Below are positions 5,147 to 13,600 of a stretch of DNA of 16,256 bases, one piece after another. The DNA comes from JOPF133 sp052144935. GTDB lineage: Bacteria; Acidobacteriota; Terriglobia; Bryobacterales; Bryobacteraceae. A program made the position numbers and the translations under genes. Location of the stretch: the NCBI GenBank assembly GCA_052144935.1, contig JBKQPR010000309.1, positions 1-16,256 on the forward strand. The letters are read 5' to 3'. The notes under the pieces were generated by a model. The model worked only from the letters and a program-made list of their open reading frames with translations, did no database searches and had not been told where the DNA came from. Position 1 is the stretch's first letter; every line of letters begins with the position of its first letter.

Positions 5147-7594
5147 ATGATTGCGATCATGGCCGGACGCAGTTGGAAATTCTTCGCCGCCGTTGGCATG
5201 GCGGCGGCCGTCGCGATGATGGTGTCCCTCGTGGTTCCGGCGGTGTGGCGCCGGCCGGGCGCGGCGGCCGTGAATCGCTCCGCGGCGTTCGACGTTTCGC
5301 CGCTCGGATCTTTGTGCGATACGGGGAGCGATACGGGCGCCGCTGCCGAACAGGAAGAAACGGATTGCCAAGAGTCCGGCTCGGGTTGTGGCACTTCGCA
5401 GGCCGGGCCGCGCCCGGACCCGCCCCCCGTTCCGCCGCCTCCCGTAGTGCCGGCCGCCGCGGCGGTCGAGCAGAAATCTCAGGGCGAGCGCCCCGCCGCC
5501 AAGTTGCTGGTGAGTTTCGACGGACTGGGCGTGGGGTTCGAAGGCCCGCAGGGCGCCGCCACCGGCCGCAATCCTTCGGACAACAGCCTGGCGGTGGGGC
5601 CGAACCACATCGTCGAGATCGTCAATTCGCGGCTGGCGGTCTTCGACAAGAAAGGTAAAGTGCTGTACGGCGCAGTGGCCACGAACACGATTTTCAAGGG
5701 ATTCGGAGGCATCTGCGAGGCGCGCAACAACGGCGACTCGGTGGTGCGCTACGACCAGCTTGCGGGCCGCTGGCTGTACGTGATGCCGATCTTCGGCCGG
5801 ATCCCCGACCGGCCCGCGGAGCCTTACTCGATGTGCTACGCCGTGAGCGCGGGCGCCGATCCCTTGGGGCCGTACTACCGCTACGAATTCCGGCGCAAGC
5901 TGTTTCCGGACTATCCGCGGCCGGCCGTCTGGCCGGACGGCTATTACGTTCCCTCGAGCACCGGCGACGATGTGATTCAGAAACACGCCTGCGTGGCAGA
6001 CCGCGAAAAAATGCTGCGCGGCGCGGAGGCCACCGAGCAGTGCGTGGTCATCGACGGCGTGAATTTTCTGAACAACGCCGATATCGACGGCCAGGAGCTG
6101 CCTCCGGCCGGGGCCCCCAACATCATCATGGCGGCCGGCGGTACGCAGCTTAACAAGGAGTTCGAGGACGATGGCATCTACGCGTACCAGTTTCACGTGG
6201 ATTTCAAGACGCCCGTGAACACCAAGGTGAGCGGGCCGGTGAAGATCCCGGTGGCGCCCTATCACTACCTTTGCAACGGCCAGTTGACCAGTTGCGTGCC
6301 GCAGCCGGACACCACCCGCCGGCTGGACGCGCAGGGCGATAAGCTGATGCAGCGGCTGGTATACCGGCGGCGCGGAGGCGTCGAATCGATCGTGGCGCTC
6401 CACTCGGTGAACACCGCGGCGGGCGGCGGCGGCGTCCGCTGGTACGAGTTCCGCCTGGCAGGGGGCGCGCCGGGATCGGAGCGCGCAGTGCGTCTCTACC
6501 AGCAGGGCACCTATGCGCCCGACGCCTTCTACCGCTGGATGGGCAGCATCGGGATGGACCGCCAGGGCAACATCGCCATGGGCTACTCGTTCGGCGGCGC
6601 GCCCAACTTTGCCGGCCAGCGTTTCGCGGGGCGGCTGGACGGCGACCCTCCGGGCGCGCTGACTCTGCACGAGACCATCCTGGCGGAGGGCGAGGCCTCG
6701 CAGACCAACACCCTGCGCTGGGAGGACTATGCCACCACCGCCATGGACCCGGCCGACGATTGCACCTTCTGGTATGTGGGCGATTATCTGAAGAAGGGCG
6801 CGGCCAGCTACTCGTCGCGCATCGGCGCGTTCCGCCTGCCCGGCTGCCTGCGCGCCACGGTGAGCGGCGCGAGCTATCTGGACCTGAATCACAACGGCCG
6901 CCGCGACCCTGGCGAGCCGGGGTTCGCGGGCCGCGAGGTGGCCTACGCCGGTCCCCAGACGGGCAGGCTGACGACCGGCGCCGACGGCCAATTCTCGATT
7001 TCGCTCGCGGCCGATCCGGCTTACGCGGACCCGGTTTACACCTTCACCGCCGCCGGCGCCACGAATACGGTTCGCCTGTCCGCCGGAACCGAAGCCGCCG
7101 TTGAATTCGCCAGCGTATGCACGGTGCGCAACACGGGCGCCTATGGTCCGAGTTTCTGGGAGGGCCCGAAGGGCGCCGCGCTGCTCGAGGCGCACGATGC
7201 GGAGTGGCGCACGCTGCTCAATTCCACGTTGCAGCTTGTAAATGCCGATGGCTCGCGGCTGGCCATTGCGGGCGCCGGACAGCCGGCTTCCGCCCAGCTT
7301 CGCTTGTGGCTGCGCAAGGCGTCCGCGCGCAACGCCGCCTATATGCTGTCGGCACAGCTCGCGGTGGCGGCGCTCAACGTGGCGTTGGGCGGCCAGGGCG
7401 GAAACGCCACGGTTGCCGATCCGGTGGCGGGAGACTGGCTGGCGATTCGCGCGCTGATCGCGCGGGTGAGCGCGCGGCTGGCGGGGCCGGCGGATGCGCA
7501 GGCCATTGCGGCTTATGAGAAGCTGCTCGATGGATTGAACCGGAACACGGCGATGGTGACGCCGCCGAAGGCGGCGGGGTGCGGGTGGCAGTGA
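5147..7594 (+). CDS. Large membrane-anchored or exported protein with an SdrD_B-like domain
   Basis: The frame is open from 4940, but the first ATG in front of a believable export signal is at 5147, giving 815 residues; ATG 5159 is equally possible and neither has a good ribosome binding site. A hydrophobic helix (about 11-34) is followed by a cysteine-containing linker, then a proline run (about 88-103). The main part (about 120-565) has motifs NPSDNSLAVGPNHIVEIVNS, GDSVVRYDQLAGRWLYVM, FPDYPRPAVWPDGYYV, RWMGSIGMDRQGNIAMGYS and CTFWYVGDYL. This pattern I associate with uncharacterised secreted, probably propeller-like proteins. Around 570-640 an SdrD_B/Cna-like domain begins GASYLDLNHNGRRDPGEPG, containing a DxNxNGxxD calcium-binding type loop. 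The last ~155 residues are mostly helical. Function is unknown and no catalytic motif is seen. Confidence 0.83.
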   Translation: MIAIMAGRSWKFFAAVGMAAAVAMMVSLVVPAVWRRPGAAAVNRSAAFDVSPLGSLCDTGSDTGAAAEQEETDCQESGSGCGTSQAGPRPDPPPVPPPPVVPAAAAVEQKSQGERPAAKLLVSFDGLGVGFEGPQGAATGRNPSDNSLAVGPNHIVEIVNSRLAVFDKKGKVLYGAVATNTIFKGFGGICEARNNGDSVVRYDQLAGRWLYVMPIFGRIPDRPAEPYSMCYAVSAGADPLGPYYRYEFRRKLFPDYPRPAVWPDGYYVPSSTGDDVIQKHACVADREKMLRGAEATEQCVVIDGVNFLNNADIDGQELPPAGAPNIIMAAGGTQLNKEFEDDGIYAYQFHVDFKTPVNTKVSGPVKIPVAPYHYLCNGQLTSCVPQPDTTRRLDAQGDKLMQRLVYRRRGGVESIVALHSVNTAAGGGGVRWYEFRLAGGAPGSERAVRLYQQGTYAPDAFYRWMGSIGMDRQGNIAMGYSFGGAPNFAGQRFAGRLDGDPPGALTLHETILAEGEASQTNTLRWEDYATTAMDPADDCTFWYVGDYLKKGAASYSSRIGAFRLPGCLRATVSGASYLDLNHNGRRDPGEPGFAGREVAYAGPQTGRLTTGADGQFSISLAADPAYADPVYTFTAAGATNTVRLSAGTEAAVEFASVCTVRNTGAYGPSFWEGPKGAALLEAHDAEWRTLLNSTLQLVNADGSRLAIAGAGQPASAQLRLWLRKASARNAAYMLSAQLAVAALNVALGGQGGNATVADPVAGDWLAIRALIARVSARLAGPADAQAIAAYEKLLDGLNRNTAMVTPPKAAGCGWQ

Positions 7595-7926
7595 GCGCCA
7601 GTGCGACCGCTCCGCGGCGGGTGCGCGGCGGGCCCGGCCGCAGCTCCTTATTTTCGCGAACGGCACTTACCAGGAGGAATCGTCCTGCGCCTCATTTCAG
7701 CCATTCGGCGACCGCAGTACCGCTGCCTTCGGTGGTCGCCCACCTGGCACCGGGCGGACGTCTGTGTGATGAGGCCCGGGCAAGAATCCAAGAGCCCGAT
7801 CTGAAAAGGCCCACAAATAGCCACCAACCCTGTGTGCGCTGCACTGACTCGCCTAACGATCCCTTACCTACGTGCCAGGGTTTGGCTCGTGCGAGTACCC
7901 GATGTCGCAGGAAGGAGTCTCCCAGT
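7595..7926. other. Intergenic stretch with one cruciform-type inverted repeat
   Basis: This stretch lies between the convergent ends of the plus-strand gene at 5147 and the minus-strand GNAT gene. No open frame here looks like a real protein. The clear feature is GGCGACC (7707-7713) with GGTCGCC (7734-7740), enclosing a smaller GCAG/CTGC hairpin (7714-7717 with 7723-7726). It could serve as a bidirectional terminator, although no T tract follows on either strand, or it could be a palindromic repeat. Confidence 0.4.
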
Positions 7927-8661
7927 TCAAGCCGCACCATCGTAATGTCGCGCCGAACCTCCGCAATGGCCTTGGCTCTTCCTTAATGCGCCGTAGCCTC
8001 TCGTAACATAACAGATCCACGTGGCGCCCAGCCGCATCGACTCCCCGATTAGCTTCACCGCGAGAGCATACAGAATGGGCAACCCGCGCCTTTCAATGGG
8101 CATCGCCAAACTGTAGATCCCGCAAAAGCCGTTCTTCAATAGGACCAACTGCGCGGTTCCAGCCGGTTCGCCGTCGACCGTTGCGAAGTAGAAGCGAATG
8201 GCAGGCTCCGAGCGAAACGCCAAAGCCCAGCGCTCCCTGTTAGCTTCCAGTAAGTTGTCCGGAAAACCATAATTCTCGCGGTATAAGTCGGTCCATCGAT
8301 TAAGCGATCCCTCGTCCGCCGCCTTAAGAGAAACTCGGCGTTCGGCCGGAATAGCCGCTTCCGAAAGCCGCGCTACCACCGTCTCCGTCCGAAAGACGGA
8401 ACGCCAGTCCGCCGCCGTGGTTTGCCGCCGCGCCTCTGCAAACCGTACCTCCTGCGGCAGGTACAGGACCGCGCCGATCCGTTGCGCCCATTCCGTTGCC
8501 GAACGGACATACTCTGGCTCGGCAACATCGTATATTGTGTTGTAGTCACGCAACTGGCTGTTTTCAAGAACCCTGAATGCTCCGAATCGCCGCAACCGGC
8601 AGCCCCAGCCTATGAGCCATACGTCATTCACCTCTCTCGCTTTGGCTAGTAATTTGTTCAT
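7927..8661 (-). CDS. GNAT-like N-acetyltransferase-fold protein
   Basis: This 244-residue protein is probably an acyl-CoA-dependent acetyltransferase. The C-terminal half carries the GNAT pattern: AIRFYFATVDGEPAGTAQLV (154-173), GFCGIYSLAMPIERRGLPIL (178-197) with RRGLP in the place of the acyl-CoA-binding R/QxxGxG/A motif, then ALAVKLIGESMRLGATWICY (200-219). The motif is degenerate, with proline where a glycine or alanine is expected. The N-terminal half (about 1-100) lacks a named domain. Its ATG shares one base with the TAA of the upstream gene (TAATG), which implies translational coupling. The last ~17 residues (after GYGALRK) look unlike a GNAT end, so a late frameshift is possible. Third positions are more A/T-rich than in the large genes around it. 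Confidence 0.68.
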   Translation of the reverse strand: MNKLLAKAREVNDVWLIGWGCRLRRFGAFRVLENSQLRDYNTIYDVAEPEYVRSATEWAQRIGAVLYLPQEVRFAEARRQTTAADWRSVFRTETVVARLSEAAIPAERRVSLKAADEGSLNRWTDLYRENYGFPDNLLEANRERWALAFRSEPAIRFYFATVDGEPAGTAQLVLLKNGFCGIYSLAMPIERRGLPILYALAVKLIGESMRLGATWICYVTRGYGALRKSQGHCGGSARHYDGAA

Positions 8662-9383
8662 TAGTACAAGACTCCCTTAGCCACTTCTCCCGCCTGTCCG
8701 GGCTGGGAACTGCCGCGCTCCTGAAACGCGTATGATTCACTTACGCAAGCCGCGTAACCGCGCAGGCCATCCATCGAAATGCTGCTTGGCGAGTTCGCCT
8801 CGCCCCCATGCTTGCCACCAGGGCGGAAAACCACGTGGTTGCCCCCCCACTTTCTCTTGAACCGTGCATGCCCCTCCGTCAGGCTTGGACCAAGGTTCAG
8901 GAAGCACTTCCCCTTTGCCCGTGATGCATCGATCATGCTCGCATGCAAGACATCGCCTACACCGGGAATGGTTCGATCGGAGCACACGAACACAGCCATG
9001 TCCATGTCGCAAAAGCTGTCCGTCATCATCGCCAGGCCGGCTAATCGGTTCCCTTGCCAGGCCTCGAACCACTCCCCAGCTCCGTTCGAGGCGAATGCCG
9101 TCACCTGCAGGACCAGGTTCAGCAGAAACTCCGTCCTCTCCTTGCCCGAAAAAAACTCATCGAGGAGCCGAAAATGCGCCGCCGTGAATGGAAGTGTGCG
9201 AGTGCGCCGGATTTCGAATACTAATCTTCGCTCGGAGCGCAGCCATCTCCGCAACCTTTCTGACGAGACTTCCTTTCGGCAATCGACAACCAACTCGCTG
9301 TCAAGAGGCGTGGGCCGGATCGTCCTCACGCAGCGGAATTCTCGCGAGCACAGGCCTGCCAGAGAAAGCAGCTCAGGCCCCAC
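8661..9383 (-). CDS. GNAT/FemAB-like acyltransferase-fold protein, probably N-terminally damaged
   Basis: From a GTG at 9383 the protein is 240 residues. The segment GEWFEAWQGNRLAGLAMMTD (103-122), then VLHASMIDASRAKGKCFLNL and GPSLTEGHARFKRKWGG (165-181), resembles the C-terminal core of GNAT or FemAB-like transferases, where an LNLG...G...FK.kwG pattern is typical. Neither the GTG nor any other start has a ribosome binding site. Upstream in the same frame, 9384-9467 encodes natural-looking sequence (KPRVRDLVRSCLAEWPVDIL, then WYVGPELLSL) without a start codon, back to a TAA at 9468-9470. The true protein therefore probably began further upstream, and the present gene may be interrupted (see 9468-9560). 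It is coupled to the next GNAT gene by TAATG. Substrate unknown. Confidence 0.6.
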   Translation of the reverse strand: MGPELLSLAGLCSREFRCVRTIRPTPLDSELVVDCRKEVSSERLRRWLRSERRLVFEIRRTRTLPFTAAHFRLLDEFFSGKERTEFLLNLVLQVTAFASNGAGEWFEAWQGNRLAGLAMMTDSFCDMDMAVFVCSDRTIPGVGDVLHASMIDASRAKGKCFLNLGPSLTEGHARFKRKWGGNHVVFRPGGKHGGEANSPSSISMDGLRGYAACVSESYAFQERGSSQPGQAGEVAKGVLY

Positions 9384-9467
9384 GTACCATAGGATGTCAA
9401 CCGGCCACTCCGCGAGGCACGAGCGAACCAGGTCCCTAACTCTGGGCTTAACCTTGCTCGCATCGTC

Positions 9468-9560
9468 TTAGACCGATTCACCCGAGAGGAGGACACGGCG
9501 CCCGTCCCAGTACAGTACAAATCCATCTCGTAGAAACGGCTCACCTTCGGTAACTGCCAT
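9468..9560 (-). CDS. 30-codon open frame in frame with the GNAT gene behind it
   Basis: An ATG at 9560 begins MAVTEGEPFLRDGFVLYWDG and continues RRVLLSGESV before TAA at 9468-9470. The frame is the same as the downstream GNAT gene and remains open after the stop to 8661. Replacing the TAA by a sense codon would give one protein of 299 residues. It may thus be the real N-terminus of that gene, cut off by a nonsense mutation, or a separate leader peptide. No Shine-Dalgarno sequence is visible. It begins 61 bases after the stop of the gene at 9622. Confidence 0.4.
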   Translation of the reverse strand: MAVTEGEPFLRDGFVLYWDGRRVLLSGESV

Positions 9561-9621
9561 CAATGTTATCGCGTGTTGAAAGCAGTACCCCCGGGAGCTT
9601 ACCAGATCGCGCTCGCACAAG

Positions 9622-10227
9622 CTAAGCATCCGGTGACGCCGACCTGGGTAACCGAATCACATAAACCAACCTTGGCGGATTCTTGAGCTGAAAAGAGTAT
9701 GTCGTGTTACTGCCGTCCTTCTTCCTTGTCAAGCCGATGCTCCCTGTATCAATACCTGCTCCGCGGGCCTCCACAGAGGGAGATACGGCGCGGTATGGAA
9801 GAGTGATCGAGTACCGCATCTCCTTCACTTCATGGGCATAATAGTACAGGTTCACGGCATCGAAACACGTCATGTCAGGCGGCTCGTCCTGCCAATGAAA
9901 CTCGTAAGTATAGTCGCACTCTTCCCCTTCCCTTAGACGCGTCGGGTGCACAAGGCAAAAGCATTTCTGCCTGCGATGCTCAGGTTCGACCCTCTCGATC
10001 TGAATGTCATCCTCTTTGTTAGCGCTTTGCCAAGCTCGCAAACGTAATTCCCTCCAGGTGTGTCCGGGGCTGCCGGTGATCACTTGGCGAAAACCCGCCA
10101 CATGGCGTGCCTTACAGACACTCTTGAGGCGGCAAGTCGCATGGTAGTCCCAGGCTTCTGTAACTGTAATATTCCACTCGATCAGGTCCAGCGCATGCTG
10201 GTCTTCATAACCCGCCGGATTCAGACT
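9622..10227 (-). pseudogene. 5'-truncated gene for a cysteine-containing beta-rich protein
   Basis: The believable part is about 201 residues, from SLNPAGYEDQHALDLIEWNI to the C-terminus RLPRSASPDA. It looks like alternating beta strands: EWNITVTEAWDYHATCRLKS, ELRLRAWQSANKEDDIQIER, CDYTYEFHWQDEPPDMTCFD and TTYSFQLKNPPRLVYVIRLP. It has several cysteines (CRLKSVC, CFC, EECDY, MTCF). The frame formally continues upstream to 10479, but those ~84 codons are read out of the palindromic repeat block and are arginine/alanine-rich with no protein character. No start codon lies in the natural part, so the gene has probably lost its 5' end. It reads into the GNAT pair and may have been part of that operon. 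Family not recognised; a beta-sandwich fold is a guess. Confidence 0.5.
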
Positions 10228-10281
10228 GCCTCGCCAGCACGAGGAGCACGCCACCAACGGCGTCGCCGCGGCCAACGCCGC

Positions 10282-10343
10282 CGCGCGGATGGGCGCTCTC
10301 GGCCCGCGGTCGCAGAGCCGCCGCCCACCGCGCCGCGGGCGGC
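10282..10343 (+). repeat. 62-bp dispersed REP-like repeat, copy A
   Basis: Beginning CGCGCGGATGG and ending in the hairpin GCCGCCC...GGGCGGC, this segment matches 16050-16111 over 62 bases with about 7 mismatches and no gaps. It sits upstream of the truncated gene at 9622 and supplies its false N-terminal codons. REP-type palindromes are usually spread by RAYT transposases; no such gene is in this window. Confidence 0.65.
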
Positions 10344-10386
10344 CTACAAGTTGGCGCCGGGCAGCCGATTCGGAGAAGCCGGCTCC

Positions 10387-10410
10387 GCCGCCCACCGCGT
10401 AGCGGGTGGG
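10387..10410 (+). repeat. Third hairpin of the same REP-like family
   Basis: GCCGCCCACCGC followed by a GTA loop and GCGGGTGGG repeats the terminal hairpin of the 62-bp repeat (GCCGCCCACCGC...GCGGGCGGC) 67 bases further on, with one bulged base. The rest of 10228-10647 holds no convincing gene on either strand. Confidence 0.5.
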
Positions 10411-10647
10411 ACGCCGGGCTGTGACGTCATCGGCGAAGACCGGGCGAAAAGCAGCGTGTTGTGAATCTGCGACCGTCACCTTTGAGTGGGTGTCGAATGA
10501 AAAGTGAGGATTTCGATGGCCGAGCTGACGACAGCGAAAGAGCAGGCGGACACCGGCCGCGCCGGAAGGTGGCCAAGGAATTGTGCGAGAGTGCGCCTGG
10601 GCGGATCTCCCCGTTCGTCCACGAGTGGGACCCGGGCGCGGTGAGAG

Positions 10648-13600
10648 CTAACGCTCGACGATCGTAAAGTCCTGAGCCGCCGCTGTACTCGCCGCTCCGC
10701 CGCCCGACACCGTGGCCGCAGCCATCAACTGGCCCGGCGCGTTGGCGGCGACATTCACGGTCACCGTAATCGGCGGATAGGAAGCTCCGCCGCTCAGGGT
10801 GTCCGAGCGCGTGCAAACGGCCCCCGCGCACGTCCATCCATTTCCCGTCATCGAGACCAGACTCAGCGCCGAAGGGAGCAGTTCCGTCACCGTGACCGTC
10901 CCGCCGGCAGGCCCGGCAACCGCGGCGTTGTTCACCGTGAGGAAATAGAGGGCCCCGTTCTGGCCGGGTGTGAACGGGCCCGCGTGAGTGCTCTGAATGG
11001 TGAGAACAGGCAACCCGTAAATCGGAGTCAGCAGGCGGACGGCGTTGTTATTCTGATCGGTGAGTACGATATTGCCGGCCGCATCCACGAAGATTCCGTA
11101 GGGGTCCTGCAGGCTCGCCGCGGTTGCCACGCCGCCATCTCCCGCATATCCGGACGTTCCGTTGCCCGCGATACTGGCGATGGTTCCATCCGCGCCCACC
11201 CGGCGCACGCGGTTGTTGCAGTAATCGGTGATGTAGAGGGCGCCCGAGCCGTCCAATGCCACGCCGCTCGGCTCGCAGAGGGTCGCCTTGGTGGCCTGGA
11301 TGCCATCGCCGTTGTAGCCCAAACTGCCGCTGGCGGCCACGGTATTAATGGTTCCATCGGGAGTAACCATGCGGACGCGGTAATTGTATCGGTCGGCGAT
11401 ATACAGATTGCCGCTCGCATCCACCGCCAGGGCGGACGGTCCGGACAATTTCGCGCTGGTAGCCGGGCCTCCATCTCCGGAATAGCCGGCCGATCCGCTG
11501 CCTGCGACCGTGGTGATTGCCCCGGAAGCGGCGACCTTGCTGACCGACTCAAGGCTGGTGTCCGAGACATACACATTGCCGGACGTATCGGCCGCCAATC
11601 CCCACGGGGCCAGGAACGTGCTGAAGCCGCCGCCGGCGAAGGTCGCGATCGTCCCCGCGGCGTTCACTTTCCGGACGCGGCCATTGACGGAATCGGCGAT
11701 GTACAGGTTCCCGGAGCCGTCGAGCGCCAGTCCCTGGGGCGCATTCAACTGGGCGTTGACGGCTGCGCCGCCGTCACCCGAGAAGCCCGCCACACCCGTT
11801 CCGGCGAAGGTGGCGATGGCGCCGTCGGGCGAGACTTTCCGGACGCGGTTGTTATTCGAGTCGGCGATATAGGTGTTGCCGGCCGCGTCACGAACTACAC
11901 CCGAGGGCTGGCTGAGCGTGGCAAGGGGCGCCGGACCGCCATCGTCGATCCCGCCGCCCACAACGGTGGCGATCGAGGCGCTCGCGTTCACCTGGCGGAT
12001 GCGCGCATCGCCGCTTTCCGCTATGTACAGGTTGCCGCCGGAATCCACTGCAAGGGCCGTCGGCAGATTCAATTCTGCAGTGGCGATGCTTCCATCGCCC
12101 GAAAAACCGGCCGATCCGGTGCCCACAAAGGTGCTGATGATGCCGGCGCTGTTTACACGCCGCACGCGATTATTGTAGGTGTCGGCGATATACAGGTTGC
12201 CGGCGGCGTCTACGGCCACGCCGCCAGGCTCCTCCATCCGCGCGTTGACGGCCGGACCGTTATCGCCGGAATAACAGCAGGTACCATTGCCCGCGGCGGT
12301 GCTGATGGTTCCAGTTCCCGAGGAGACCATGCGGATGCGATTATTGTATCGGTCGTCGATATAGAGATTGCCTGAGGAGTCGAGGGCAACGTTGAAAGGC
12401 GCGTTGAGTTTGGCGCTGGTGGCTGGACCGCCATCGCCCGCGTAGCCGCTCGAACCGTTGCCGGCCGCGGTGGAAATGGTTCCGGAGGCCGAGACCTTCC
12501 GCACCACGCTGTTGAGGATGTCGGCGATATACAGATTGCCGGCCGAATCGGCCACCAGCCCGTAGGGGAAGCCGATCCGGGCGCTGGTGGCGGCGCCGCC
12601 GTCGCCCAACAGCGTGCAGCAGGCGCCGCTGCCTGCGACAGTCGTGATCTTCCCGGAAACATCCACTTTGCGCACGCGATAATTGTTGGTATCCGCGATG
12701 TAGACGTTGCCCGCCGGGTCGACCGCCACGCCGTTGGGACTCTGCAACTGGGCGGCGAGGGCCGGTCCATTATCGCCCGAGAAGCCCGCCACGCCGGTTC
12801 CCGCGATGCGAGTAACCACGCCGTTAGCGTCGGCCATGAACACCGCGTTCAGGTTGGGGCTGGGGAAATAGATGTTGCCCGAGGAATCCACCGCGACGCC
12901 GTAAGAGACCGGGATGGAGAGCGATTGACCCGGGGCTGGCGTGGCAGGCATGGCGCCGCCGGCGAGCGTGGAAATGACGGGATAGATTCCACCCTGCATG
13001 ACAGTGAACGTCTGGCCCCCGATCGATATGGTTCCCGTGCGTTTCGCGCCGGCATCCGCCGCCACGAGGTATCCTACGCTTCCGTTGCCGCTGCCCGAGG
13101 CGCCGGAGGCGATAGCGATCCACGGCGCGTTGCTTACCGCGCTCCAGGAACAGTCGGAGGTCGCGATTACCGGAATCGTTCCCGGTCCGCCGGCAGCGGG
13201 CGCGGTGGCGCTGGACGGATTCACGGCCGCCACGCAACTGGTGGCGAAAGACCAGGGCGCAGACACCGTTGTGCCCAGGCTGTTGCGCGCCCCGATGGCC
13301 CAGTAGTAAGTGGTCCCGGCATTGAGTGTGCCGGGGGAGTAGTTGAGATCGACGGTGTTGGATGCCAGCGGCGGCGTGGACAGCGGGCCGAAGTAGACGT
13401 CGTACGATGTGGCGCCCGTCGCAGCGCTCCACGTCAACACAGGCGCGGGCGGAAGGTTGGTGGCCGCATTGGCGGGCGAGACGAGCGCCGGGGCCGGCGG
13501 CGGTCCCGCGGGCGTGGCTGAATCGACGAACGCCTGCAGAAGGTTCCACGCGTTCACCGTGCCGATGCCGGTAGCGAAGTCCCATCCGGACCCGGCGGCG

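Noticed and set aside
5012..7666. An 884-codon open frame on the minus strand opposite the large exported protein
   Set aside because: It mirrors the plus-strand gene, is rich in arginine, histidine and alanine, and has no domain or signal. The plus strand has an export signal and coherent motifs.
7692..7940. An 82-codon minus-strand frame after the GNAT gene, considered as its true C-terminus by frameshift
   Set aside because: Apart from the first few residues it lacks protein-like character, and its frame has a stop just upstream, so a simple single frameshift does not join the two well.
10984..12375. A 463-codon plus-strand frame opposite the NHL repeats
   Set aside because: Its internal repetition merely reflects the antisense of the NHL-coding repeats.
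11014..12978. Regularly spaced DNA repeats resembling a CRISPR array
   Set aside because: Repeats of about 165 bases code for NHL units in one long frame; there are no short identical repeats with unique spacers.
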